A DNA stretch of 9,150 bases, taken from contig JAHEKA010000071.1 in the NCBI GenBank assembly GCA_024638585.1, forward strand, positions 1 to 9,150, read 5' to 3'. The notes under the pieces were generated by a model. It ran no database searches and was not told where the DNA came from. It worked only from the letters and a program-made list of their open reading frames with translations. Source of the DNA: Rhodospirillales bacterium. Lineage in GTDB: Bacteria; Pseudomonadota; Alphaproteobacteria; SMXQ01. The translations under genes and the position numbers were made by a program. Positions 1-6,220 of the stretch are shown one piece after another. Numbering within the stretch: the stretch's first letter is position 1; the number at the start of each line of letters is the position of its first letter.

Positions 1-1016
1 AACACATTCATGTTGAAGCCGATCCGCGCCTCCAGCTCGGTCTGCTGGAACAGTTGTGCCATCAGATGCTCGGGCTCGATCCCGCGCGATTTGGGCTCGA
101 TCACCAGGCGAACGTCCTCGGTGGATTCGTCGCGGATATCGCCTACCAGCGGAATCTTGCGCGCCTCCATCAGCGCCGCCACCCGCTCCACCAGACGCGA
201 TTTCTGCACTTGCCACGGGATCTCGGTTACCACCACCTGGTAGCGGCCCTGGGCAAGTTTCTCCACCTCCCATTTGGCGCGGACGCGGAACCCGCCGCGG
301 CCGGTCGCGTAGGCCTCCTTCACCGCATCCGCCGATTCCACCAGAACGCCGCCGGTCGGGAAATCCGGTCCGGGCACCAGTTCGCACAACTTGCCGATGG
401 TGGCCTTGGGATATTTGATCAGATGGAGTAGCGCATTGCACAACTCGCCCGCATTGTGGGGCGGAATGGATGTCGCCATGCCGACTGCGATGCCGGTCGC
501 GCCGTTTGCCAGCAGATTGGGAAAGGCGGCGGGAAGGACAATGGGCTCGCTCTCTTCCCCGTCATAGGTGTCGCGGAAATCAACGGCGTCCTCATCGATG
601 CCCTGGAGCAGGGCACTGGCGACCGCGGTCAGGCGCGCTTCGGTGTAGCGCATGGCGGCCGCGTTATCGCCGTCGATATTGCCGAAATTGCCCTGCCCGT
701 CGACCAGCGGATAGCGCACCGCGAAGGACTGGGCGAGACGCACCATGGCGTCGTATACCGCGGCATCGCCATGGGGGTGGTACTTGCCGATAACGTCGCC
801 GACCACCCGCGCGCATTTCTTGAAGCCGGTGTCGGGATCGAGCCGCAGCTTGAGCATGGCGTAGAGCAGCCGCCGGTGCACCGGCTTGAGACCATCGCGC
901 ACGTCGGGCAGCGAGCGGGACATGATGGTGGAGAGCGCGTAGGAGAGGTAACGCTCGCCCAGCGCATCGGCCAGAGGGGCATCGATAACGGTGGTGGTGC
1001 TTGGACTTGAGGCCAT
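1..1016 (-). CDS. parC: DNA topoisomerase IV subunit A, N-terminal part (cut by the window edge)
   Basis: This is the breakage-reunion subunit of topoisomerase IV, which with ParE unlinks daughter chromosomes. From the ATG at 1016 the frame is open to base 1, giving 338 complete codons; the C-terminal half lies outside the window. Visible motifs are ERYLSYALSTIMSRSLPDVRDG (split: ERYLSYALST at 21-30, SLPDVRDG at 35-42), the helix-turn-helix KYHPHGD (78-84), YPLVDGQGNFGNIDGD (102-117) and AAMRYTEARL, which holds the catalytic Tyr124. Tyr before PLVDGQGNFGN favours ParC over GyrA, which normally has Arg there and GS after GNF. The positions matching E. coli ParC Ser80 and Glu84 are Ala85 and Asp89. 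The N-terminus before the core is short. ACAAGAG six bases before the ATG is a fair ribosome-binding site. The gene follows recO by 47 bases and is probably the promoter-distal member of the lepB operon. Confidence 0.95.
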   Translation of the reverse strand, partial: MASSPSTTTVIDAPLADALGERYLSYALSTIMSRSLPDVRDGLKPVHRRLLYAMLKLRLDPDTGFKKCARVVGDVIGKYHPHGDAAVYDAMVRLAQSFAVRYPLVDGQGNFGNIDGDNAAAMRYTEARLTAVASALLQGIDEDAVDFRDTYDGEESEPIVLPAAFPNLLANGATGIAVGMATSIPPHNAGELCNALLHLIKYPKATIGKLCELVPGPDFPTGGVLVESADAVKEAYATGRGGFRVRAKWEVEKLAQGRYQVVVTEIPWQVQKSRLVERVAALMEARKIPLVGDIRDESTEDVRLVIEPKSRGIEPEHLMAQLFQQTELEARIGFNMNV

Positions 1017-1035
1017 CGGAAACTCTTGTGGTGAA

Positions 1036-1051
1036 TGCGGTGAGGACCGCA
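1036..1051 (-). other. Small hairpin between recO and parC
   Basis: A perfect 6-bp inverted repeat (TGCGGT / ACCGCA) with a 4-base loop lies 12 bases after the recO stop and 19 before the parC start. No T-run follows it in the transcribed direction, so it is unlikely to be a standard intrinsic terminator. It could be a weak processing or stability element, or chance in GC-rich DNA. Confidence 0.3.
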
Positions 1052-1063
1052 AGATACAGTAGG

Positions 1064-1837
1064 TCAGGCGGAAAAAGCATCAACAAATCGTACCCGGCCC
1101 GCGGGCATGGCCCGGCCTTCTTCGACGAAATGGTGATGGGTCAGGAAATAGCCGGTGAGCCGCAAGCCGGCCGCGATATCGGCCATATCGACCGGCTCGC
1201 AGGCATCGTCTCGCAGAAAAGCCGGCAGGGGCAGAAGCTTTTCCTTGTAGGGCGCCCCGGCGGCGGCACTGACCGCCCGGCCCGAACGGGGCGAGACGTA
1301 GATCAGGCCGTCTGCCGTGCCGGTCGCGGCACAGGCCGAAAGATCGAGACCGAAGCCCAAACACTCCAGCAGCGATACCTCCCAACGCACATAGGCAACC
1401 GCCCAATCGGGCGCAACGGGCGCGCCGCCCTCCCCTTCCGGCCGGGCGTCGGGCGGCGTTCCCGCGGCTTCCAGGGCGCGCAGCAGGGCGATGGTGTCAT
1501 GGAAGATGGCAGCATGGGCCTCCCGTTCGGCAAGGCTGGCATCGAGCAACGCCATGGCCGCGGCCAGCCCCTTCAGGCGCAGCGGATCGTCCAGGACCCG
1601 GGCGGCGAAATCATGAACCGGCTCCAGGGTATAGGTGCCGAGATGGGCCTCGAGGCGGGCACGCCAGACAGCGTCAACCAGGTTGCCCGGCTGCAGGACC
1701 CCCTGACGGCGGCGCGATTGACCGCCGCGGATCAATCCCAGGTGCCGCCCCTGCTCCGGACTGAGCAGGCTTGCGATCACCGCGCTTTCGCCGTACTTGC
1801 GGGTGGAAAGCACCAAGCCTTGATCTCGCCATTCCAT
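1064..1837 (-). CDS. recO: DNA repair protein RecO
   Basis: RecO binds DNA, anneals complementary strands and, with RecR, loads RecA onto SSB-coated single-stranded DNA in the RecF pathway. The 257-residue product is of normal length. It opens with the typical alphaproteobacterial start MEWRDQGLVLSTRKYGES, the first part of the N-terminal OB fold, followed by GRHLGLIRGGQSRR. The helical C-terminal part includes a conserved-looking YVRWEVSLLECLGFGLDLS stretch (YVRWEVSLLE, GFGLDLS) and ends LTHHHFVEEGRAMPAGRVRF. The frame continues upstream into era, but Met at 1837 is where family similarity begins. GAGGAG overlaps the era stop but is about 12 bases from the ATG, which is long; recO may depend on translational coupling with era, whose stop is 16 bases upstream. 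It is the fourth gene of the lepB-rnc-era-recO run. Confidence 0.95.
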   Translation of the reverse strand: MEWRDQGLVLSTRKYGESAVIASLLSPEQGRHLGLIRGGQSRRRQGVLQPGNLVDAVWRARLEAHLGTYTLEPVHDFAARVLDDPLRLKGLAAAMALLDASLAEREAHAAIFHDTIALLRALEAAGTPPDARPEGEGGAPVAPDWAVAYVRWEVSLLECLGFGLDLSACAATGTADGLIYVSPRSGRAVSAAAGAPYKEKLLPLPAFLRDDACEPVDMADIAAGLRLTGYFLTHHHFVEEGRAMPAGRVRFVDAFSA

Positions 1838-1853
1838 GGCCGCCCGCCGCTCC

Positions 1854-2798
1854 TCAGCGCTCGAATTCGAGCCCGATCTCGCGGAAATGCTCGGCCCGCT
1901 CCGCCCAATCGGCCCGCGCCTTGACGTGCAGGAACAGATGCACCTTTCGGTCCAACAAGCTTTCCAGCTCCGCCCGGGCGGCGGCGCCGATCTCCTTGAT
2001 CCGCGCGCCACCCTTGCCGACGACCATGCCCTTCTGGCTTTCCCGCTGAACCAGGATGGTCTGGTCGATGCGGACACCGCCGTCCTTGCGTTCCTGCCAG
2101 CTCTCGGTTTCGACCGTCAGCGCATAGGGCAATTCCTGGTGCAGTTGCAGGAAGGCCTGTTCCCGCGTGACCTCCGCCGCCATCACCCTGAGCGGCACAT
2201 CCGTCAGTTGGTCTTCGGGATAATGCCAGGGCCCCGGCCTGAGGCCTTCGATCAGGAACGCCACGAGATCGTCGACCCCATCGCCGGTGGCGGCGGAGAT
2301 CAGGAAGATGCGTTCGAACACGCCGGTCTCATCATGGACCCGAGTGACCTCCAACAAGGCCTGCGGCCTCACCAGGTCGATCTTGTTGAGCGCCAATACG
2401 GCCCGGCGGCCGATCTTCTTCAGGCCCGCGACGATCTCCGCGGTGTCCGGATCCATCTTCGCCGGTGCCTTGGCCGCGCGGTCGGCATCGACCACCACCA
2501 CCGCGCAATCGGCATCATTGATGCCCGACCAGGCGGCGCTCACCATGGCCCGGTCCAGCCGGCGTTTCGGCGTGAAGATCCCCGGTGTGTCGGTAAAGAT
2601 CAGCTGAGCATCCCCCCGGATGGCAATCCCCGACATCCGCGCCCGGGTGGTCTGCACCTTCGGCGTCACGATGGCGATCTTGGTCCCGACGATGTGATTC
2701 AAGAGGGTCGATTTGCCGGCGTTGGGCGCCCCGGCCAAAGCGATGAAGCCGCATTTCGTCCCGCCCTCGGGGCGCTCGGGGCGGTCGGCGTCAGACAT
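1854..2798 (-). CDS. era: GTPase Era, ribosome assembly factor
   Basis: Era is an essential GTPase that binds near the 3' end of 16S rRNA and assists 30S subunit maturation. The 314-residue product has all parts of the family. The G1 P-loop GAPNAGKST is at 23-31, the G2 region TPKVQTTR at 45-52, G3 DTPG at 70-73, G4 NKID at 138-141, and a G5-like ISAATGDG begins at 167. The C-terminal KH RNA-binding domain contains GMVVGKGGARIKEIG (257-271, with GKGG at 261-264). An ATG farther upstream in this frame would add a Pro/Ser/Arg-rich stretch lying within rnc. AAGGAG exactly six bases before the ATG at 2798 supports the shorter form. The start overlaps the end of rnc by 8 bases, so the two genes are probably translationally coupled. 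The rnc-era pairing is also found in E. coli. Confidence 0.97.
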   Translation of the reverse strand: MSDADRPERPEGGTKCGFIALAGAPNAGKSTLLNHIVGTKIAIVTPKVQTTRARMSGIAIRGDAQLIFTDTPGIFTPKRRLDRAMVSAAWSGINDADCAVVVVDADRAAKAPAKMDPDTAEIVAGLKKIGRRAVLALNKIDLVRPQALLEVTRVHDETGVFERIFLISAATGDGVDDLVAFLIEGLRPGPWHYPEDQLTDVPLRVMAAEVTREQAFLQLHQELPYALTVETESWQERKDGGVRIDQTILVQRESQKGMVVGKGGARIKEIGAAARAELESLLDRKVHLFLHVKARADWAERAEHFREIGLEFER

Positions 2799-3543
2799 CT
2801 TCCGCTCCTTGCCCGTCTTCGTCCTCAGCGTCGGTGTCGCTGTCGATGACGGCGAGCAGGGCGAGGGCGGCCTCCTGCTCGGCCCGCCGCTTGGTCCCCG
2901 CCTTGGCCCCGGCCGGCGCATGTCCTGCGACGGAGACCTCGATGGTGAACTCGGGTTCATGGGCGGGACCGGTTTCCGATACCACGCGATAGTCGGGCAA
3001 AGGGAGCGCGCGCGCCTGAGCCCATTCCTGCAGCCGCGTCTTGGGATCCCGCGCCGGCGCCGATGCCGCCGCCAAGAACGGCCGCCAGTATTCGTGGATG
3101 AAAGCCCGCGCCGCGTTCATGCCGCCGTCGAGGTAAAGCGCGCCGATCAGGGCCTCACAAGCATCCGCCTGCAGACCGGTGTTGCGGTGCCCGCCGGTCC
3201 GCGCCTCCCCTTCCGACAGTTGGAGATAGCGGCCAAGGTCGAGCGACGCGCTGACTTCTTCCAACGCCTCGCGGCGCACCAGGGCGGTGAAGCGCCGGGC
3301 CAGTTCGCCTTCGGGGGCATCGGGAAAGGTATCGAGCAGAAGAGCGGCGACCACCAGACCGAGAACCCGATCGCCCAGAAACTCCAAACGTTCGTTGCCG
3401 AAGCGGTGGCCGTCGCTGCGCGCCGCGCTGCGGTGGGTCAAGGCCTCTTCGAGCAGGCGGGGATCTGCAAAGCTGTGGCCCAGCACACCTGCGAGGGCGT
3501 CAAGCGGCCGATGCCGTCTGTCCTCGCCGCGCGATACCGCCAT
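2791..3543 (-). CDS. rnc: Ribonuclease III
   Basis: RNase III is a double-strand-specific endonuclease that processes pre-rRNA and many mRNAs. The 250-residue product has an N-terminal catalytic domain with NERLEFLGDRVLG (50-62). The metal-binding residues match E. coli: Glu54 (Glu41), Asp58 (Asp45), Asp127 (Asp114) and Glu130 (Glu117), the last two in QADACEALIGALYLDGG. The dsRNA-binding domain runs from about DPKTRLQEWAQ (166) to about 233 and includes GTKRRAEQEAALALL. The last 17 residues are strongly acidic (DSDTDAEDEDGQGAEDV), a short tail beyond the core fold. A GGAGGGG ribosome-binding site lies 8-10 bases before the ATG at 3543. The start is 19 bases after the lepB stop and the end overlaps era by 8 bases. 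A bulged hairpin across the lepB-rnc junction touches this ribosome-binding site and may be an autoregulatory target (inference). Confidence 0.97.
   Translation of the reverse strand: MAVSRGEDRRHRPLDALAGVLGHSFADPRLLEEALTHRSAARSDGHRFGNERLEFLGDRVLGLVVAALLLDTFPDAPEGELARRFTALVRREALEEVSASLDLGRYLQLSEGEARTGGHRNTGLQADACEALIGALYLDGGMNAARAFIHEYWRPFLAAASAPARDPKTRLQEWAQARALPLPDYRVVSETGPAHEPEFTIEVSVAGHAPAGAKAGTKRRAEQEAALALLAVIDSDTDAEDEDGQGAEDV
2805..2810 (-). promoter_or_regulatory. Ribosome-binding site of era
   Basis: AAGGAG lies inside the 3' end of rnc, six bases before the era ATG at 2798. It fixes the era start and rules out the longer upstream reading. Confidence 0.85.
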
Positions 3544-3551
3544 TCAGCCCG

Positions 3552-3558
3552 CCCCTCC
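3552..3558 (-). promoter_or_regulatory. Ribosome-binding site of rnc, partly in a hairpin
   Basis: GGAGGGG reads toward the rnc ATG at 3543. Its first three bases (GGA, 3558-3556) belong to the 3' arm of the junction hairpin at 3556-3597, so folding could reduce ribosome access. Confidence 0.7.
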
Positions 3559-3597
3559 GCTTCTAGTCCACGCCGTTGAAGAACCGTGAAAAGCGGA
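3556..3597 (-). other. Bulged hairpin across the lepB stop and rnc leader
   Basis: Read in the transcribed direction, an outer 9-bp stem (TCCGCTTTT with AGAAGCGGA, including one G-U pair) encloses a 4-bp stem (CACG with CGTG) and a 3-bp stem (GTT with AAC) capped by CTTC. There is a GACT bulge and a GG bulge, giving 16 pairs in all. The lepB TAG stop lies in the structure, and its 3' arm runs into the rnc ribosome-binding site. No T-run follows, so it is not a standard terminator. In E. coli RNase III cleaves a stem-loop upstream of rnc to repress itself; a similar role here is inference. Confidence 0.45.
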
Positions 3598-4342
3598 TTG
3601 CCGAAGGCCATTTCCAGACCTCCCAAAGCCGGGCCGAACCGTTGGTGGAGAAGAACAGAAACTCCGCCCGGCCCACCAGATTCTCGGCAGGGACGTAACC
3701 AACCTGATTCAACACCCTTGAGTCCAGCGAACTGTCCCGGTTGTCGCCCATAGCGAAATAATGCCCCTTGGGCACGACGTAGACCGGCGTGTCGTCGAGC
3801 CGGTCATTGTCGGAATTCTCGATGATGAAATGGTTGCGGCCGTTGGGAAGGGTCTCAATATAACGAGCGAAGGTCTGCGTGGTGCCGTATTGATCATTGA
3901 GGATGTATTCGCCCACCCGCCGACGTTTGACCGCTGCCCCGTTGATGTGAAGGATTCCACCTTTGACTTGGACCCGGTCACCCGGCAGACCGATGATGCG
4001 CTTGATGTAATCGGTCGTGTTGTCGGCCGGCAGCTTGAACACGGCAACGTCACCACGCTCCGGCTCCGTTGAAAAGATACGGCCCGAGAACAAACTCAGA
4101 CTGAACGGCAGCGAATGCTTGGAGTAGCCATAGGAGAGCTTGGATACGAAAAGATAGTCGCCCACCAACAGCGTAGGGATCATTGATCCCGACGGAATGT
4201 TGAAGGGTTCATAGGCGAACGTCCTTACGACCACCGCGATCAGGACCGCATAGACGATCGTCTTCAGCGTCTCGCCCCAGGTCCCCGACTTCTTGGCCTT
4301 ACGCCGATCCTTGGTGCCGCCGCTTCCGTTCATATGTGCCAT
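3563..4342 (-). CDS. lepB: Signal peptidase I
   Basis: LepB is the inner-membrane serine/lysine endopeptidase that removes signal peptides from exported proteins. The 259-residue product has a basic N-terminus (KDRRKAKKSG), one predicted membrane segment around residues 26-43 (LKTIVYAVLIAVVVRTFA) and then the periplasmic catalytic domain. IPSGSMIPTLLVGDYLF contains the nucleophile Ser53, and DYIKRIIGLPGD contains the general base Lys114; GDNRDSSLDSR is at 199-209. An alphaproteobacterial type with a single membrane segment is likely, whereas E. coli LepB has two. The start is uncertain: ATG at 4342 and ATG at 4333 (Met4) are both possible, and only a weak AGG-containing site is visible. It is the first gene of lepB-rnc-era-recO-parC and is preceded by an AT-rich leader and a promoter candidate. 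Confidence 0.96.
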   Translation of the reverse strand: MAHMNGSGGTKDRRKAKKSGTWGETLKTIVYAVLIAVVVRTFAYEPFNIPSGSMIPTLLVGDYLFVSKLSYGYSKHSLPFSLSLFSGRIFSTEPERGDVAVFKLPADNTTDYIKRIIGLPGDRVQVKGGILHINGAAVKRRRVGEYILNDQYGTTQTFARYIETLPNGRNHFIIENSDNDRLDDTPVYVVPKGHYFAMGDNRDSSLDSRVLNQVGYVPAENLVGRAEFLFFSTNGSARLWEVWKWPSAIRFSRFFNGVD

Positions 4343-4380
4343 TCACATACCTAATATCTTGAATACAAATAATAAATTGT
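4343..4380 (-). other. AT-rich lepB leader
   Basis: Only 8 of these 38 bases are G or C, in sharp contrast to the GC-rich genes on both sides. It lies directly before the lepB start and downstream of the promoter candidate, so it would mostly be untranslated leader RNA. It may keep the start region unstructured, which could compensate for the weak ribosome-binding site (inference). Confidence 0.6.
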
Positions 4381-4395
4381 CCCACCGGGGCGCGT

Positions 4396-4424
4396 AACAA
4401 TGCACCGCTTATGGTCCCTGTCAA
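4396..4424 (-). promoter_or_regulatory. Candidate promoter for the lepB operon
   Basis: A perfect -35-like TTGACA (4424-4419), preceded by C as in the alphaproteobacterial CTTGAC form, stands 17 bases from ATTGTT (4401-4396); an 18-base spacing would give TTGTTA. The -10 match is poor. The position, in the only sizeable gap between acpS and lepB, supports a promoter here. The -35 sits within CCCTTGACAGGG, a short dyad. Confidence 0.45.
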
Positions 4425-4432
4425 GGGAAAGC

Positions 4433-4457
4433 ATTGACTCCGGCCGGAGGTGTCAAT
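4433..4457 (-). other. Inverted repeats at the acpS stop
   Basis: ATTGAC and GTCAAT arms (4457-4452 and 4438-4433) flank a 13-base spacer, and the perfect 12-bp palindrome CTCCGGCCGGAG (4438-4449) lies across the spacer and one arm. The acpS TGA stop (4455-4453) is within the outer arm. The two foldings compete. No T-run follows, so intrinsic termination is unlikely. It could be an operator, an RNA processing site or chance. Confidence 0.35.
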
Positions 4458-4863
4458 CTGCGGGCGCCTTGGCAACGGCGCTGATGATAACAATGGCCTG
4501 GGCCAGCGGAGGCTCATCGGTGAGCGAGACCTCGATCACCGCTTCGTGACCGTCAGGCAGGAGTTCGTACAACCGTTCCCGAGCGCCGCCCGTCAATGTC
4601 ATGGTCGGTTTGCCCGAAGCAAGGTTCACGACCCCCATATCGCGCCAATATACGCCGCGCCGGAAACCCGTGCCCAGCGCCTTGGAACACGCCTCTTTAG
4701 CCGCGAATCGTTTGGCATAGCTCTCGATCCGATTGGCACGGCCTTCGGATTTCGCGCGCTCCACATCCGTGAAGATCCGGTCGAGGAAACGGTCGCCGTG
4801 ACGGTCGATGGTACGCGCGATGCGCTGGATATCGATCAGATCGTTGCCAAGGCCGATGATCAC
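4453..4863 (-). CDS. acpS: Holo-[acyl-carrier-protein] synthase
   Basis: AcpS transfers 4'-phosphopantetheine from coenzyme A to a serine of apo-ACP, activating it for fatty acid synthesis. The 136-residue product is of usual length. It begins MIIGLGNDLIDIQRI, with the metal-binding Asp8, and contains RFAAKEACSKALGTG with Glu57; these match E. coli Asp9 and Glu58. YWRDMGVVNLASGKPTMTLTG and the C-terminal VIEVSLTDEPPLAQAIVI (VSLTDEPPLAQA) are typical of the family. The start codon is GTG at 4863, which places the core motif right at the N-terminus. AGGGA overlaps the pdxJ stop eight bases upstream. The 12-base gap to pdxJ indicates one operon; pdxJ-acpS is also paired in E. coli. Confidence 0.96.
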   Translation of the reverse strand: MIIGLGNDLIDIQRIARTIDRHGDRFLDRIFTDVERAKSEGRANRIESYAKRFAAKEACSKALGTGFRRGVYWRDMGVVNLASGKPTMTLTGGARERLYELLPDGHEAVIEVSLTDEPPLAQAIVIISAVAKAPAD

Positions 4864-4871
4864 AGTCCGCT

Positions 4872-4876
4872 TCCCT
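4872..4876 (-). promoter_or_regulatory. Ribosome-binding site of acpS, overlapping the pdxJ stop
   Basis: AGGGA begins with the last base of the pdxJ TGA and stands eight bases before the GTG start of acpS. It decides the GTG start and suggests that ribosomes ending pdxJ can restart on acpS. Confidence 0.7.
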
Positions 4877-5652
4877 CAGGCGCTCATCTGACCGGAAGCT
4901 TCGGCCCGGGCCTTGTCCATCGCCGCCCGCATCCGCTTGATGGCGGAATCGAGACCCGAAAAAATCGCCTCGCCGATCAGGAAATGGCCGATATTGAGTT
5001 CCTCCACGTGCGCAATCGCGGCGATATCACCGACGGTTTCGAAACTGAGGCCGTGCCCTGCGTGGCATTCCAATCCGGCTTCCGCCGCGCGCAATGCCCC
5101 AGCCTTGATCCGGTCCAGCTCCCGCGCCCGGGCGGCTCCCTCGGTGTCGCAATAAGCCCCGACATGGAGTTCCACCACCGGTGCCCCCAGGACCGCGGCG
5201 GCCTCGATCTGGCGCGGGTCGGGATCGATGAACAGGGAAACCCGGATCCCGGCGCCGCAGAGCTCTTCAACATATCTGGCCAGCCGGTTATGGCCGGCAC
5301 AGACATCAAGCCCGCCTTCGGTGGTCAGCTCTCGGCGCTTTTCCGGGACGATGCAAGCAGCATGAGGCTGGTGGCGAAGCGCGATCGAAAGCATTTCGTC
5401 GGTCGCGGCCATTTCAAGATTCAGCGGCAGCTCGATCTCACTGCATAATGCCAGGATATCCTCATCGGAGATGTGGCGCCGGTCTTCGCGAAGATGTGCC
5501 GTGATCCCGTCTGCCCCGGCCTGGGCCGCGATACGGGCTGCCCGCAGGGGATCCGGATGACGCCCCCCCCGCGCATTGCGGATGGTCGCCACATGATCGA
5601 TGTTCACCCCCAACCGCAGCCGCGGCCAGGTCTCGCCTGCGCCGGTGTTCAT
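4876..5652 (-). CDS. pdxJ: Pyridoxine 5'-phosphate synthase
   Basis: PdxJ is the last enzyme of the DXP-dependent vitamin B6 pathway. It condenses 1-deoxy-D-xylulose 5-phosphate with 3-amino-2-oxopropyl phosphate to pyridoxine 5'-phosphate. The 258-residue TIM-barrel protein shows the conserved series LGVNIDHVATIRNARGGRHP (14-33), ITAHLREDRRHI (50-61, active-site His53), NLEMAAT (78-84, Glu80), PEKRRELTTEGGLD, CHAGHGLSF with His200, and ELNIGHFLIGEAIFSGL near the end. The ATG at 5652 overlaps the stop of the upstream DUF2062 gene as ATGA and has GGAGG six bases before it. The same frame is open farther upstream, but that stretch is a shadow of the DUF2062 gene. Codons 28-30 contain a run of eight G. 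Confidence 0.97.
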   Translation of the reverse strand: MNTGAGETWPRLRLGVNIDHVATIRNARGGRHPDPLRAARIAAQAGADGITAHLREDRRHISDEDILALCSEIELPLNLEMAATDEMLSIALRHQPHAACIVPEKRRELTTEGGLDVCAGHNRLARYVEELCGAGIRVSLFIDPDPRQIEAAAVLGAPVVELHVGAYCDTEGAARARELDRIKAGALRAAEAGLECHAGHGLSFETVGDIAAIAHVEELNIGHFLIGEAIFSGLDSAIKRMRAAMDKARAEASGQMSA

Positions 5653-6206
5653 TCCGCCCCTCCCGCACCGGTATTGGCAATCGCGCGGCGCTCCAGGCGG
5701 GCACGCCGGTGAACCTGATAGGATTCGACCATGCGCCGCAGGGGCAGGAAGAAGATGATCCAAACCAGGCTTGCCGTCGGGATCGAGCCGACCAACATCG
5801 GCAGGAACACGTCCATGGGGTGATCGAGAAGGTAGCCGAGGGTGATGGTCCGCTCCGCCAACGCGTCGCCGGTTCCCAATATCCACCCGCCCAACTGATA
5901 GATCCAGATCCAGATGAAGGGAAAGGTCCAAGGGTTGCCCACCGCGGTACCGATGGCAGAGGCGAGGATCGAGCCGCCGATGACCCAGGCGAGGATCCCC
6001 GCCAGAATGAAATGGAATCCGGGAAACGGGGTCATCGAAATCGCCGCGCCGCACGCAAAGCCCGCGGCGATGGCGTAGGGCGTGCCGGGAATGCGCCGGA
6101 CCCGGTGCGCAAGATATTTTGTGGCTCGGCTCCAACCGATCCGTGGCCAGAATAAGTTCCGCGTGCGCACGCCGATAGATGGCTTATGACGTCGATCAAA
6201 CAGCAT
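5649..6206 (-). CDS. DUF2062 family membrane protein
   Basis: This is a 185-residue membrane protein of the DUF2062 family, whose function is not established. After a basic N-terminus, hydrophobic segments lie roughly at 44-58, 64-87, 93-111 and 133-155. They include the family's Gly/Pro-rich core TPFPGFHFILAG (59-70) and the hallmark NPWTFPFIWIWIYQLGGWIL (91-110). The C-terminal tail is Arg-rich (RRARLERRA). The ATG at 6206 is 14 bases after the rel stop, with AAGGG ten bases upstream. It overlaps pdxJ by 4 bases (ATGA), so it is surely co-translated with pdxJ. From memory, related proteins occur next to rel, pdxJ or acpS in other alphaproteobacteria, which suggests a conserved but unknown link. 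Confidence 0.88.
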   Translation of the reverse strand: MLFDRRHKPSIGVRTRNLFWPRIGWSRATKYLAHRVRRIPGTPYAIAAGFACGAAISMTPFPGFHFILAGILAWVIGGSILASAIGTAVGNPWTFPFIWIWIYQLGGWILGTGDALAERTITLGYLLDHPMDVFLPMLVGSIPTASLVWIIFFLPLRRMVESYQVHRRARLERRAIANTGAGGAE

Positions 6207-6220
6207 CCTGGCTCAACCCT

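Noticed and set aside
1..1016. GyrA instead of ParC
   Set aside because: YPLVDGQGNFGNIDGD and the immediate linkage to recO fit ParC better; GyrA usually has RPLVDGQGNFGS. The missing C-terminal half would settle it fully.
1838..2077. An extended RecO starting at 2077
   Set aside because: The extra residues are an out-of-frame reading of the era KH domain; the RecO N-terminal motif starts at 1837.
2799..2960. An extended Era starting at 2960
   Set aside because: The added Ser/Pro/Arg-rich stretch is a shadow of the rnc dsRNA-binding domain, and AAGGAG fits the start at 2798.
4451..4456. A second TTGACA at the acpS stop as a promoter
   Set aside because: At 17-base spacing the -10 would be TGCTTT, a poor match, and the element overlaps the acpS stop codon.
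5653..6135. A 160-residue N-terminal extension of PdxJ
   Set aside because: The extension is an alternative frame of the DUF2062 gene. PdxJ similarity, a good GGAGG site and the ATGA overlap all place the start at 5652.
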